The position numbers were made by a program, and so were the translations under genes. 63,427 nt of DNA from an uncultured Mucilaginibacter sp. (lineage in GTDB: Bacteria > Bacteroidota > Bacteroidia > Sphingobacteriales > Sphingobacteriaceae): contig CAIPFE010000061.1 of assembly GCA_903864275.1 (NCBI GenBank), positions 1-63,427 of the forward strand, in the 5' to 3' direction. Shown here piece by piece: positions 9,644 through 18,857 of this stretch; within the stretch, counting starts at the first letter, position 1; every line of letters starts with the position of its first letter. The notes beneath the pieces were generated by a model that was not told where the DNA came from, made no database searches, and worked only from the letters and a program-made list of their open reading frames with translations.

Positions 9644-10634
9644 CGGAATTGAATTTGCCCACCCCGGTTTTTTCTGGCTGCTGATCATTGTTCCATTAAT
9701 GGTTGCCTATTATATATGGCGGGAGCAAAAGCTACAGGGCAGTTTCAGCATATCAGCAATAAAAGGTTTTTCGCTTCCTGTAAAGAGCGTGGTTCCGAAG
9801 CTTCGCCATTTGGGGATTGTTTTGCGGTCATTGGCTGTCGCTTTTCTGATCATCGCGCTTGCAAGGCCGCAGTCCTCATTAAGCTGGCAAAATACCAGTA
9901 CCGAGGGGATTGACATCATGATCGCCTCGGATATTTCGGGCAGTATGCTTGCCGAGGATTTTCAGCCTAACCGACTGGAGGCGGGAAAGAATATCGCAAT
10001 AGACTTTATAAAAAACCGCCCCGACGACCGTATCGGGCTGGTAATCTTCAGCGGTGAAAGCTTTACCCAATGCCCTTTAACCATTGACCATGACGTATTG
10101 GTTAACCTGTATGCGGATGTTAAGTACGGAATGATAGAAGATGGTACGGCCATTGGTATGGGATTGGCAACCGCCGTAAACAGGCTTAAAGACAGTGAAG
10201 CAAAAAGCAAAGTAATTATATTGCTGACCGACGGCTCAAATAATATGGGTTCGATACCGCCTGTTACGGCAGCCGAAATTGCCAAGCAATTCGGGATCAG
10301 GGTGTACACAGTCGGCATAGGTACACACGGATTTGCGCCGTACCCGGTACAAACGGCGTTTGGTATCCAGTACCAACGTATGCCGGTTGATGTTGACGAG
10401 GGTACCCTTACTAAAATTGCGGATATTACCGGGGGAAAATATTTCCGCGCTACTGATAACGAAACTTTAAAACATATTTACGACCAGATTGATAAATTGG
10501 AAAAAGCAAAAATTGATGTAACGCAGTATCATAAAAAAACCGAAATGTTTTTGCCCTTTGCGCTCATCGCGTTATTCTTTTTATTGGCTGAGTTCATTGT
10601 AAAAAACACTTTGCTTAGGGGGGCTTTAACTTAA
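9636..10634 (+). CDS. batA: BatA, membrane vWA protein
   Basis: 332 residues from ATG 9636 (MFSGIEFAHPGFFWLL, the usual BatA opening); an in-frame ATG at 9615 would lie further inside the preceding gene and is less likely. N-terminal membrane helices (about 10-28 and 60-75), a vWA domain with metal-site motif DISGS at 99-103 and TDGS later, and a C-terminal membrane helix (LPFALIALFFLLAEFIV). Bat proteins were first linked to aerotolerance in Bacteroides fragilis. BatA and BatB are thought to form a membrane complex with MoxR as ATPase. The start overlaps the preceding stop and the stop overlaps batB by one base. Confidence 0.92.
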   Translation: MFSGIEFAHPGFFWLLIIVPLMVAYYIWREQKLQGSFSISAIKGFSLPVKSVVPKLRHLGIVLRSLAVAFLIIALARPQSSLSWQNTSTEGIDIMIASDISGSMLAEDFQPNRLEAGKNIAIDFIKNRPDDRIGLVIFSGESFTQCPLTIDHDVLVNLYADVKYGMIEDGTAIGMGLATAVNRLKDSEAKSKVIILLTDGSNNMGSIPPVTAAEIAKQFGIRVYTVGIGTHGFAPYPVQTAFGIQYQRMPVDVDEGTLTKIADITGGKYFRATDNETLKHIYDQIDKLEKAKIDVTQYHKKTEMFLPFALIALFFLLAEFIVKNTLLRGALT

Positions 10635-11674
10635 TGCTACGTTTTGCACATATAGAATTTTTGTGGGGATTGGCAGCAATACCCGTGTTCATCCTGCTTT
10701 TTACAAGGATAAGCCGGTGGAAAAAAAAGGCTATCAGCGGATTGGGCGACAAAAATGTTGTGACCATGATGATCCCCCAGGTTTCATTTTCACGGCCATG
10801 GCTCAAGTTTATTTTATTTACGGTGGCTTATGCATTTTTGATCATCGGCATAGCAGATCCGCAGATCGGCTCAAAAATGGAGGAAGAAAAACGGAAGGGC
10901 GCTGACCTCATGATATTACTCGATGTTTCGAATAGCATGCTTTCGCAGGATATGGCGCCAAACCGTTTGGAAAACGCCAAACAGGCCATTGCACAATTGA
11001 TCGATAACATGCATAATGACCGCATAGGCATCATCGTTTTCGCGGGCGAGGCGTATGTACAATTGCCGGTAACGACCGATTATTCTGCAGCCAAATTATT
11101 TTTGAATACCATTAGCACAGGCATGGTGCCCACGCAAGGAACAGCTATCGGCTCGGCTATTGACCTGGGGATGAAATCTTTTGATTTTAAAGACGGCACC
11201 GGAAAGGCAATGATCATCATAACTGATGGCGAAAACCACGAGGATGACGCGGTTGCAGCGGCTAAGAACGCGGCTGAAAAAGATGTTATGGTAAATGTAA
11301 TCGGCATGGGTTCGGCAAACGGCGCCCCGGTGCCTTTATACCAGGATGGCAGGCAGGTTGGTTTTCATACGGACAGCGCAGGGCACGCCGTGGTAAGCAA
11401 GCTGAACGAAGATATGTGCAAAGAAATCACGGCGGCAGGGCAGGGGGCTTACGTTAGGGCTACCAATGCCAACAGCGGCTTGAATATAGTGATGGACCAG
11501 ATAGGTAAAGTGCAGCGGAAGACTTACGACAGTAAAACCTTTAAAGATTTTGAAGACCGGTTCCAGTTTTTCCTGGGTTTTGCGTTTTTATTGTTAATTG
11601 TTGAATTCTTTATCTCGAACCGTAAAAGTTTAAGATTAAGCGGTTTGAAACTATTTGAAGTGAAAAACACATGA
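10634..11674 (+). CDS. batB: BatB, membrane vWA protein
   Basis: 346 residues. Same layout as BatA: N-terminal membrane helices, a vWA domain with DVSNS at 97-101 (Asn in place of the Gly seen in BatA), ITDGENHEDD as the later metal-site loop, and a C-terminal membrane helix (FFLGFAFLLLIVEFF). It starts at the last base of the batA stop (TAATG) and overlaps batC by ATGA, so the three are translationally coupled. Its parology to BatA is visible throughout the vWA domain (ADLMILLDVSNSMLSQDMAP against IDIMIASDISGSMLAEDFQP). Confidence 0.92.
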   Translation: MLRFAHIEFLWGLAAIPVFILLFTRISRWKKKAISGLGDKNVVTMMIPQVSFSRPWLKFILFTVAYAFLIIGIADPQIGSKMEEEKRKGADLMILLDVSNSMLSQDMAPNRLENAKQAIAQLIDNMHNDRIGIIVFAGEAYVQLPVTTDYSAAKLFLNTISTGMVPTQGTAIGSAIDLGMKSFDFKDGTGKAMIIITDGENHEDDAVAAAKNAAEKDVMVNVIGMGSANGAPVPLYQDGRQVGFHTDSAGHAVVSKLNEDMCKEITAAGQGAYVRATNANSGLNIVMDQIGKVQRKTYDSKTFKDFEDRFQFFLGFAFLLLIVEFFISNRKSLRLSGLKLFEVKNT

Positions 11675-12417
11675 AACAGTTTGTTATAATCATATTATTT
11701 TTACTGCAAGGTTCGCTGCTAATGGCGCAGCAGGAGAAACGCTATATTAAAAAAGGCAACGACTTGTACAGCCAGCAAAAATATAAGGAGGCTGAAACTA
11801 ATTATCGTAAATCAGTTGAAAAAAGTCCCGATGCTCAAAAGGGCAAGAATTTGGAGGGTAACTTCAATTTGGGTGATGCACTGTACAAGCAAAAGAAATT
11901 TGCCGATGCTGGTACACAATTTAACCAGCTCGCAGGGGCCTCAACCAATAAAGCTTTGACAGCAGCTGCCTGGCATAATTTGGGCAATTCATTCCTGGAA
12001 AATAAAAAGCTGGAAGAAAGTATCGATGCCTATAAAAAAGCGCTGATCAATAATCCCAAAGATGATGAAACGCGTTATAATTTAGCTTATGCGCAGGATA
12101 AGCTGAAAAAACAACAAGAGCAAAACAAGCAGAACAAAGACAACAAAAACCAGGATAAAAAGAATCAAGATAGCAAGAATCAAGACGACAAGAATAAAGA
12201 TAACAAGGATAAAGACAACAAGAACCAGGACAATAAGGATAAGGATAAGCAGAACCAGGATAAAAAAGACCAGCAGCAAAAGCAGCCTGATAAAATATCA
12301 AAAGAGGATGCCGAACGAATGCTCGACGCACTTAATAATGATGAAAAACAAACCCAGGATAAGCTAAAGAACAAGAAATTAAAAGGCGCTAAATTGAATA
12401 TCACGAAGGATTGGTAG
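11671..12417 (+). CDS. batC: BatC, periplasmic TPR protein with Lys/Asn/Gln/Asp repeat tail
   Basis: 248 residues. Signal peptide (1-20, ending LLMAQQ), tetratricopeptide helices (about 25-150, including YKKALINNPKDDETRYNLAY), then a highly charged low-complexity tail of about nine pentapeptides of the KNQDx/KDKDN type, and a final helix. TPR plus charged tail is typical of BatC, which is thought to bind the vWA domains of BatA/BatB. The tail is encoded by a 15-nt periodic purine-rich repeat (about 12130-12285) and its length may vary between strains. The start overlaps batB by ATGA. Confidence 0.88.
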   Translation: MKQFVIIILFLLQGSLLMAQQEKRYIKKGNDLYSQQKYKEAETNYRKSVEKSPDAQKGKNLEGNFNLGDALYKQKKFADAGTQFNQLAGASTNKALTAAAWHNLGNSFLENKKLEESIDAYKKALINNPKDDETRYNLAYAQDKLKKQQEQNKQNKDNKNQDKKNQDSKNQDDKNKDNKDKDNKNQDNKDKDKQNQDKKDQQQKQPDKISKEDAERMLDALNNDEKQTQDKLKNKKLKGAKLNITKDW

Positions 12418-12420
12418 GGG

Positions 12421-12510
12421 TTAAGTTAGTAGTTGACTAAGTTGATTGAGTTGATTAGGTTAATGCAGTTTTAACTCAATCAACCACTCACTTAATCAAC
12501 TCAATCAACT
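12421..12510. repeat. Inverted tandem-word array between batC and batD (locus B)
   Basis: The left arm (12431-12463) is made of AGTTGATTGAGTTGATTAGG-like words. The right arm (12471-12510) is the same text in reverse complement, with a 7-nt loop. It can form a long imperfect hairpin inside the bat operon. The same word occurs at 44107-44202. Confidence 0.75.
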
Positions 12511-12519
12511 AAAAAATAA

Positions 12520-14325
12520 ATGAACCGTAAATACTACATATTAACGCTATTGCTATTTTGCAGCCGGCTGCTTTTTGCGCAGGATGTAAAATTTACCGCG
12601 TCGGTAAGTAAAACGGAGGTAGGTACGGGTGAGCAATTTCAAATTGATTTTTCTGTAAACGGCAATGCCGACGGGTTTACACCACCCAGTTTCAACGGGT
12701 TCCAGGTTTTATCCGGCCCGAATGAGTCAACCAGCATGACGTCCATTAACGGGAGCACTACGGTAAGCACCTCAGTTAGCTACATCCTGATGGCGGTAAA
12801 GGAGGGTGAGTTTACTATTGGGCCTGCAACTGCAGTAGTAAACCATCACAGGTTAACTACTAATCCTATAAAAATAAAAGTGGTAAAAGGGCGGCCGGTT
12901 CCGCAGAACAGCCAGGCCCAAAGCGGCCCGGATAATAGCATTAGCGAAGGGAATACTGCTGATCTGTCTAAATCATTATTCATGCGTGCTGTGGTTGATA
13001 AGGCCAGTGTTTACCAGGGCGAGCAAATTACCCTGAATTATAGATTGTACACCCGTGTTGATATTGAACAGAGCCAGGTTGATAAACTACCTGATCTGAA
13101 TGGTTTTTGGAACGAGGATATTAAGAATTTGCAGCAGCAGGTGCAATGGCACGTCGAAACCTACAAAGGGATGCGGTATAATGTTGCCGATATAAAACAA
13201 ACCATTTTATTTCCCCAACATGCAGGCAACCTTACAATCGACCCATTAGGAATGACCTTCCTGGCAAAAGTGCCTGCACCTTCGCATGACATCATGGATC
13301 AGTTTTTTGGTTCGTTTAAGGAGGTAAAGCTTAAAATTAAAAGCCCGCCGGTGGTCATCCATGTAAAGCCCTTGCCTGATGCAGGCAAGCCGGATAGTTT
13401 TACAGGCGCGGTTGGTAATTTTAAAATTGAAGCATCGGTTGATAAAACAGAGCTTAAAGCTAACGATGCCTTAAATTATAAGGTGAAAGTTACGGGCTCA
13501 GGCAATATCAAACTATTAAAAACGCTGAACGTAAATTTCCCTGCTGATTTTGAAAAATACGATCCCAAAATAACAGATACCATTACAGATAGTGAAAGCG
13601 GTGCATCAGGGAGCAGGTTTTATAACTACCTGCTGATCCCAAGGCACCAGGGCAATTTTACGATTGATCCGCTAAAATTTTCTTATTTTAACCCTGCCAC
13701 CAACAGGTACGTGAGCCTCACTACAAAGGCATTTAATATAAAGGTTGACAGGGGTAAAAACGAGAGCAATGTTACCGCCTTTTCTGCAGCGGATAAACAG
13801 GATATTAAATTGCTCGATAAGGATATCAGGTACATTAAAATCACCGATAACGGACTTGTCAAAATTGGGGACATGTTTTTTGGTTCGTTTGGCTATTATT
13901 TGCTGCTTTTGATCGGACCGGTTTTATGTTACGGGGCATATACTTACCGCAACTGGATTATTAAAAATAACAGCGATATTGTTAAAGTAAAAAGCCGCAG
14001 GGCGGGTAAAATAGCAGCTAAACATATGGCCAATGCGCAAAAACAGCTGGCGGCTAATAACACAAAGGAATTTTATGAAGATGTATTTAAAGGTTTATAC
14101 GGGTATTTAAGCGATAAGCTCAATATCCCGTATGCGAATTTAGACAGGGAAACCATTGCTTCGGCTTTGAAGAAGCGGCCGGTGAGTGAACAATTGGTCG
14201 GCCGGCTGTTGGATACGCTTGATCTGTGCGAAATGGCCCGTTTCGCGCCGGTAACCCATATTTCAAAACAGGAAGTATTTGAAAAGGCAAAAGGGATTAT
14301 AAGTGATATTGAAAATGAAATTTAA
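12520..14325 (+). CDS. batD: BatD, oxygen-tolerance family membrane protein
   Basis: 601 residues: signal peptide (1-20, ending LLFAQ), several immunoglobulin-like periplasmic domains (VKFTASVSKTEVGTGEQFQI, then FMRAVVDKASVYQGEQITL, then FKIEASVDKTELKANDALNY), one transmembrane helix (FGYYLLLLIGPVLCYGAYTY, near residue 460) and a cytoplasmic helical tail. This is the canonical BatD layout and length. It follows batC after a 102-bp spacer holding a hairpin array and overlaps batE. Confidence 0.9.
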   Translation: MNRKYYILTLLLFCSRLLFAQDVKFTASVSKTEVGTGEQFQIDFSVNGNADGFTPPSFNGFQVLSGPNESTSMTSINGSTTVSTSVSYILMAVKEGEFTIGPATAVVNHHRLTTNPIKIKVVKGRPVPQNSQAQSGPDNSISEGNTADLSKSLFMRAVVDKASVYQGEQITLNYRLYTRVDIEQSQVDKLPDLNGFWNEDIKNLQQQVQWHVETYKGMRYNVADIKQTILFPQHAGNLTIDPLGMTFLAKVPAPSHDIMDQFFGSFKEVKLKIKSPPVVIHVKPLPDAGKPDSFTGAVGNFKIEASVDKTELKANDALNYKVKVTGSGNIKLLKTLNVNFPADFEKYDPKITDTITDSESGASGSRFYNYLLIPRHQGNFTIDPLKFSYFNPATNRYVSLTTKAFNIKVDRGKNESNVTAFSAADKQDIKLLDKDIRYIKITDNGLVKIGDMFFGSFGYYLLLLIGPVLCYGAYTYRNWIIKNNSDIVKVKSRRAGKIAAKHMANAQKQLAANNTKEFYEDVFKGLYGYLSDKLNIPYANLDRETIASALKKRPVSEQLVGRLLDTLDLCEMARFAPVTHISKQEVFEKAKGIISDIENEI

Positions 14326-15088
14326 CAGGCTGATACATATTGTGGTCCTGTTTACAGGGCTTGTTTTACCAATGTTATCCTTTGGTAATGATGACGTACA
14401 AGCGCTATTTGCAAAAGGCAATAGCTATTATGCGAAAGCGCAATATAAAGAAGCTTTAAATACTTACCAGCAAATTCTGGATGATGGCTACCAGTCGGCG
14501 GCAATTTATTTTAACATGGGTAATGCCAGCTATAAAACGGATGATATTCCCTCAGCATTACTTTATTACGAAAAAGCCCATAAACTGGCTCCCGGTGACG
14601 AGGATATTAACGTTAACATCCGTTTTGCCAATTTAAAAACCACCGATAAAATTGACGAAGCGCCGGAGTTTTTCCTCGCTAATTGGTGGAAGGCGTTTAT
14701 TTTGGACTTTTCGGTGAGTACATTATCAACGCTCAGTATATTGTTTGTTTTACTGGCATCTGGTGTTTTGGTTATTTACTTTTTCACCAATTCGGTCACC
14801 ATAAAAAAATCTTCTTTTTATACCTCGTTGATGTTATTCTTCCTCGGCGTTTTAACAATTTTTGTTGCCGGTATGCAGATCAGTTATTTTAACGGGCACC
14901 GCCAGGCTATTATCTTCAGCAGTTCAGTGGTAGTAAAAAGTGGCCCGGTTGAAAAATCGGGCGGCATTTTTGTATTGCACGATGGTACCAAAGTAAATAT
15001 CCTGGATAACAGCAATGGCTGGCTGAAGATAAGGCTTGGTAATGGTAACGAGGGGTGGATAAAGTCGACAGATGTGAAGGAAATATAA
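14315..15088 (+). CDS. batE: BatE, TPR plus SH3 membrane protein
   Basis: 257 residues from ATG 14315, which lies inside the last codons of batD; a GTG at 14303 is possible but would spoil the signal peptide (MKFNRLIHIVVLFTGLVLP). TPR repeats (about 25-110), two membrane helices, and a C-terminal bacterial SH3 domain (VVKSGPVEKSGGIFVLHDGT to GWLKIRLGNGNEGWI). This order is characteristic of BatE, and it closes the operon. The SH3 part is presumably periplasmic and may contact peptidoglycan or envelope polymers, which is inference. Confidence 0.88.
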   Translation: MKFNRLIHIVVLFTGLVLPMLSFGNDDVQALFAKGNSYYAKAQYKEALNTYQQILDDGYQSAAIYFNMGNASYKTDDIPSALLYYEKAHKLAPGDEDINVNIRFANLKTTDKIDEAPEFFLANWWKAFILDFSVSTLSTLSILFVLLASGVLVIYFFTNSVTIKKSSFYTSLMLFFLGVLTIFVAGMQISYFNGHRQAIIFSSSVVVKSGPVEKSGGIFVLHDGTKVNILDNSNGWLKIRLGNGNEGWIKSTDVKEI

Positions 15089-15179
15089 TTTCTCTAAAAA
15101 TGGCTTTCGGGATTCACCACAATAATCAAGGCAAACGCATCTTAACAAACAAACGGTTCGAAATTAGGGCATTGTAGGT

Positions 15180-15328
15180 GGCTCCTATGGAGCCTAAAGG
15201 AGTACTGTGTAATGTTCTATAAACAGGCGGCTCCTCTGGAGCCAATTATCGAATTTGCAAAATTCAACCCCGGCGGGGTTGCGTGTTTATAGAATGTAGG
15301 AATTAGGGGATACGGCTCCATTGGAGCC
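15180..15328. repeat. Cluster of GC-rich palindromes (REP-like) downstream of batE
   Basis: Three near-identical palindromes GGCTCC-nnn-GGAGCC (15180-15194, 15229-15243, 15314-15328), a strong palindrome CAACCCCGGCGGGGTTG (15265-15281), and a perfect inverted pair TTCTATAAACA/TGTTTATAGAA (15215-15225 and 15284-15294) bracketing the middle. The rest of the 425-bp gap (15089-15513) shows no gene. The layout resembles REP/BIME elements moved by RAYT-type transposases, but no transposase is present here. Confidence 0.7.
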
Positions 15329-15513
15329 ACCTTAGTCAACTGAACGGGCAGCACCCCTGCTGAAAACTATTTAGATACGGTTGCCTGCCACAACAATGTC
15401 ATAGTTTTCAATCTCAGGGTATTTTACCGTATATCGCCTGATAAATGGATATTTACAAAACTTGTTTCGGTAACAAAAACAGTTTTTAATCATCTATATC
15501 AATAAAGTGTAAA

Positions 15514-16203
15514 GTGGAAGCCATTCTCAATATTTCAAATCTGAGCAAAACTTACCAGAGCGCCGGGCGAACATTAACGGTGCTCGACAATATTAATTTC
15601 TCAGTCGCCGCCGGTTCAACCAATGCAATTGTTGGTCCTTCCGGCAGCGGGAAAACTACGCTGCTGGGTTTGTGCGCCGGGCTCGATAGTTCAACTACAG
15701 GAATTGTTGAGCTGAACAATATTAACCTCGGCAAATTATCAGAAGACCAGCGGGCCCAGGTACGCAACCAGTACATAGGGTTTATTTTTCAAAATTTCCA
15801 GTTACTGCCAACCTTAACGGCGCTTGAAAATGTGATGGTGCCGCTTGAGTTGCGCGGAGAAAAAAACATCAAGGCAAGATCGCTGGAATTATTAGATAAA
15901 GTGGGCCTTTCCGACCGTGGTCATCATTACCCTGCTCAATTGTCGGGCGGTGAGCAGCAAAGGGTTTCACTGGCGAGGGCTTTCTCAAATTCCCCTCGCA
16001 TTTTATTTGCAGACGAACCTACCGGGAACCTTGATGCTGAAACCAGCGAAAAAGTGGTAAAACTAATTTTCGACCTGAATAAAGAAGCAGGCACCACGCT
16101 TGTTTTGGTTACGCATGACCTCGAACTCGCGGCAAAAACACAACGCATCCTCCGCATAAAAGGCGGTAAGCTAATAGCTGATGACAAAACGGACAATGGA
16201 TAA
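15514..16203 (+). CDS. ABC transporter ATP-binding protein (LolD/YbbA type)
   Basis: 229 residues. Walker A GPSGSGKTT (41-49), Q-loop FIFQNFQLLP, signature LSGGE (143-147), Walker B FADE ending at E168, and a switch histidine in VTHDLELA. The length and MacB/LolD-like features place it with ATPases that pair with FtsX-type permeases. The start is a GTG at 15514: an in-frame stop lies upstream at 15487 and there is no ATG between them. It overlaps the following permease gene, and together they resemble the YbbA-YbbP pair, which lies next to the esterase gene tesA in Escherichia coli, as here. The substrate is unknown; lipid or lipoprotein handling is possible. Confidence 0.9.
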   Translation: MEAILNISNLSKTYQSAGRTLTVLDNINFSVAAGSTNAIVGPSGSGKTTLLGLCAGLDSSTTGIVELNNINLGKLSEDQRAQVRNQYIGFIFQNFQLLPTLTALENVMVPLELRGEKNIKARSLELLDKVGLSDRGHHYPAQLSGGEQQRVSLARAFSNSPRILFADEPTGNLDAETSEKVVKLIFDLNKEAGTTLVLVTHDLELAAKTQRILRIKGGKLIADDKTDNG

Positions 16204-18757
16204 CGGGGCGATGGATACTAAAAGAAAAATAAATATCCCCTGGCTTTTTGAAATGGCCTGGCGCGATAGCCGCAGGAACCGTTCGCGGCTGTTCCTGTTC
16301 ATATCTGCTATCGTATTTGGTATAGCGGCATTGGTGGCAATTTACTCCTTCAGGTATAATTTAGAGAATGATATCAATGCACAGGCAGCCACGTTAATTG
16401 GCGCCGACCTCGCGGTTTCAGGTAACCAACAGCCGGGCCCTGCAATAAAACCTTTGCTGGATTCGCTGGGCGACAAAAGATCGGAAGAGCGCACTTTTGT
16501 TTCCATGATCTATTTTCCAAAAAGTAATGGGACAAGGTTGGTACAGGTAAAGGCTTTACAGGGCGGCTTTCCATATTACGGCAGCCTGGAGACCACGCCT
16601 GTTGAAGCCGGCCAATCATTTAGAACAGGAAGGAACGCATTAGTTGATAAAACACTAATGCTGCAGTTTAACGCCCATGTAAATGACTCGATAAAAGTTG
16701 GGAATGTTACTTTTTTAATAGCGGGCATCTTAAACAAGGCGCCGGGGCAAACAGGCGTGTCGTCGGGCATTGCGCCCGTCGTTTATATCCCCTTGCAATA
16801 TTTGGAGCAAACAGGCCTCTCAAAAAAAGGCAGCCGCATCGGTTATAGCTTCTACTATAAATATGATAAACAGGTTAATATAGACAAGCTTGTTAAAAAT
16901 ATCGATCCAAGGCTGGACAAGGCCGATATGAATTACGAAACAATTGAAACCCGCAAAGAAAACACCGGCCGCTCCTTTGCTGATCTTACCCGTTTTTTAT
17001 CATTGGTTGGTTTCATTGCATTGTTATTGGGGTGTGTTGGTGTGGCCAGCGCTATTCATATATATATCCGCGAAAAAATTGCTTCCATTGCAATCATGCG
17101 GTGCCTGGGCGTAAAAGCCTCCGAAGCATTTTTGATCTATCTTATCCAGATCGTTGGCATCGGCCTGGTGGGTTCTGTGGCTGGGGCATTATTGGGTTCA
17201 TTTGTACAGCATTTACTGCCCCTTGTATTTAAAGATTTTTTGCCTTTAACTATATCTACGGATACCTCGTGGATAGCCATCGGGCAGGGGGTTATTTTGG
17301 GTGTTATCATTTCCATCCTTTTCGCATTGCTGCCGCTGATCTCCATCCGCAATATTTCACCGCTAAATACCCTGCGTATCTCTTACGAGGAAATAAACCT
17401 TGTCCGCGACCCGTTCAGATGGCTGGTTTATGCGCTGATCCTCCTTTTCATTATCACATTTACATTTTTTCAACTGGGTAACTGGCTGGCAAGCATATTT
17501 TTCACCATTGCGATATTGATCGCCTTCCTGATACTGGCCTTTACCGCCTGGCTGTTAATGAAGGTAATGCGGGTAATTATACAAAGCTCATGGAGCTATT
17601 TATTGCGGCAGGGTTTCGCTAATTTATACCGGCCAAACAATCAAACTATTATTTTGATCACATCGATCGGGTTAAGTACCGCGTTTATTTGCACGCTGTT
17701 TTTTATCCAGGGCATCCTCATCAACCAGTTAAATTTATCGTCCAGCAGCAGCCAGTCGAATATGATATTGTTTGACATACAAACCAGCCAGGAAAAAGCA
17801 GTCGCCGCCTTAACGCGACAATACAAATTGCCCGTTTTGCAGCAAGTGCCGATAGTGACGCTGCGGCTGGAGAAGATCAATGGAAAAACAGCGGCCGATT
17901 TTAAAAAAGATACCACCTTGAAATTTTCAAGGCACGTTTTCTCCAACGAATACCGGGTTACTTATCGCGATACCCTGTCGGCCACCGAAAAAGTAATAAA
18001 CGGCGAATGGGTTGGCAAAGCCGAACCGGGCAAAGAAATACCGGTATCGATAGAAGATGGTTTTTCAAAGCGCAACCATATTAACATTGGCGATCATTTG
18101 GTTTTCAATGTGCAGGGATTGAGTATGCCTGCCATTGTGAGCAGCGTAAGGCAGGTAAACTGGAACAAAATACAAACCAATTTCCAGGTTGTTTTTCCGA
18201 AGGGTGTATTAGAGGATGCGCCGCAATTCCATGTGCTGCTTACGCATGTGCCATCGGCAAAAGCATCTTCCGGCTATCAGCAGGCAGTGGTACGGCAGTT
18301 TCCTAATATTTCGATCATCGACCTCGGCCAGGTTTTAAATGTTATCGACGATCTTTTGGATAAGATAAGTTACATCATACGTTTCATGAGCGCTTTTAGC
18401 ATTATTACGGGTGTGGTAGTTTTGATCGCTTCGGTAAGGATCAGCAAATACCAGCGCATACAGGAAAGCGTTTTGCTGCGCACCCTGGGTGCAAGCCGTA
18501 AACAAATTTTTGCGATAACCGCTTTAGAATATTTATTTTTAGGGGCGTTATCAGCCTTAACCGGAATAGTTATTGCGGTAAGCGGTACATGGCTGCTGAC
18601 AAAATTCAGTTTTGAGATACCGTTCGCAATTAATTTGTTACCGGCAATTGCGCTGTTTTTTATTATAGCGTTATTAACAGTGATTATTGGCCTGTTGAAT
18701 AGTCGCGGCGTGTTAAATAAGCCGCCACTGGAGATCTTGAGAACAAACGCGGTGTAG
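16196..18757 (+). CDS. FtsX-type ABC permease (YbbP-like)
   Basis: About 853 residues from ATG 16196, which overlaps the ATPase stop (ATGGATAA). ATGs at 16181 and 16211 are in frame and cannot be excluded. It begins with a cytoplasmic stretch (ALFEMAWRDSRRNR-like: LFEMAWRDSRRNRSRLFLF), has a first helix, a large extracytoplasmic domain, FtsX helices (about 265-390), further helices in the middle, a second periplasmic region, and a C-terminal FtsX domain (IRFMSAFSIITGVVVLIASV to PPLEILRT). Two FtsX domains and ~850 residues match the YbbP family. The next gene encodes a TesA-like SGNH esterase, the same association as in E. coli ybbA-ybbP-tesA. Confidence 0.88.
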   Translation: MDNGAMDTKRKINIPWLFEMAWRDSRRNRSRLFLFISAIVFGIAALVAIYSFRYNLENDINAQAATLIGADLAVSGNQQPGPAIKPLLDSLGDKRSEERTFVSMIYFPKSNGTRLVQVKALQGGFPYYGSLETTPVEAGQSFRTGRNALVDKTLMLQFNAHVNDSIKVGNVTFLIAGILNKAPGQTGVSSGIAPVVYIPLQYLEQTGLSKKGSRIGYSFYYKYDKQVNIDKLVKNIDPRLDKADMNYETIETRKENTGRSFADLTRFLSLVGFIALLLGCVGVASAIHIYIREKIASIAIMRCLGVKASEAFLIYLIQIVGIGLVGSVAGALLGSFVQHLLPLVFKDFLPLTISTDTSWIAIGQGVILGVIISILFALLPLISIRNISPLNTLRISYEEINLVRDPFRWLVYALILLFIITFTFFQLGNWLASIFFTIAILIAFLILAFTAWLLMKVMRVIIQSSWSYLLRQGFANLYRPNNQTIILITSIGLSTAFICTLFFIQGILINQLNLSSSSSQSNMILFDIQTSQEKAVAALTRQYKLPVLQQVPIVTLRLEKINGKTAADFKKDTTLKFSRHVFSNEYRVTYRDTLSATEKVINGEWVGKAEPGKEIPVSIEDGFSKRNHINIGDHLVFNVQGLSMPAIVSSVRQVNWNKIQTNFQVVFPKGVLEDAPQFHVLLTHVPSAKASSGYQQAVVRQFPNISIIDLGQVLNVIDDLLDKISYIIRFMSAFSIITGVVVLIASVRISKYQRIQESVLLRTLGASRKQIFAITALEYLFLGALSALTGIVIAVSGTWLLTKFSFEIPFAINLLPAIALFFIIALLTVIIGLLNSRGVLNKPPLEILRTNAV

Positions 18758-18842
18758 GGGCGCAATGCTTGCGTCCGGGAACGTTTTAGGTCACGCAATA
18801 CAAGTTACATTTGCAAGCAGGAGACACAAAATATTGTGTCTC
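18758..18842. repeat. REP-like palindrome pair before the esterase gene
   Basis: First palindrome GGGCGCAATGCTTGCGTCC (18758-18776, 8-bp stem with one G-U). Second palindrome is a 9-bp perfect stem GAGACACAA/TTGTGTCTC with an AATA loop (18821-18842). They fill the gap between the permease stop and the true esterase start, so the in-frame ATG at 18765 is not a credible start. Confidence 0.65.
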
Positions 18843-18857
18843 TACAAAAGAAAAAAA

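Noticed and set aside
18765..18857. Longer N-terminus for the SGNH esterase
   Set aside because: The added codons would come from palindromic repeat DNA and would hide a perfect lipoprotein signal peptide.
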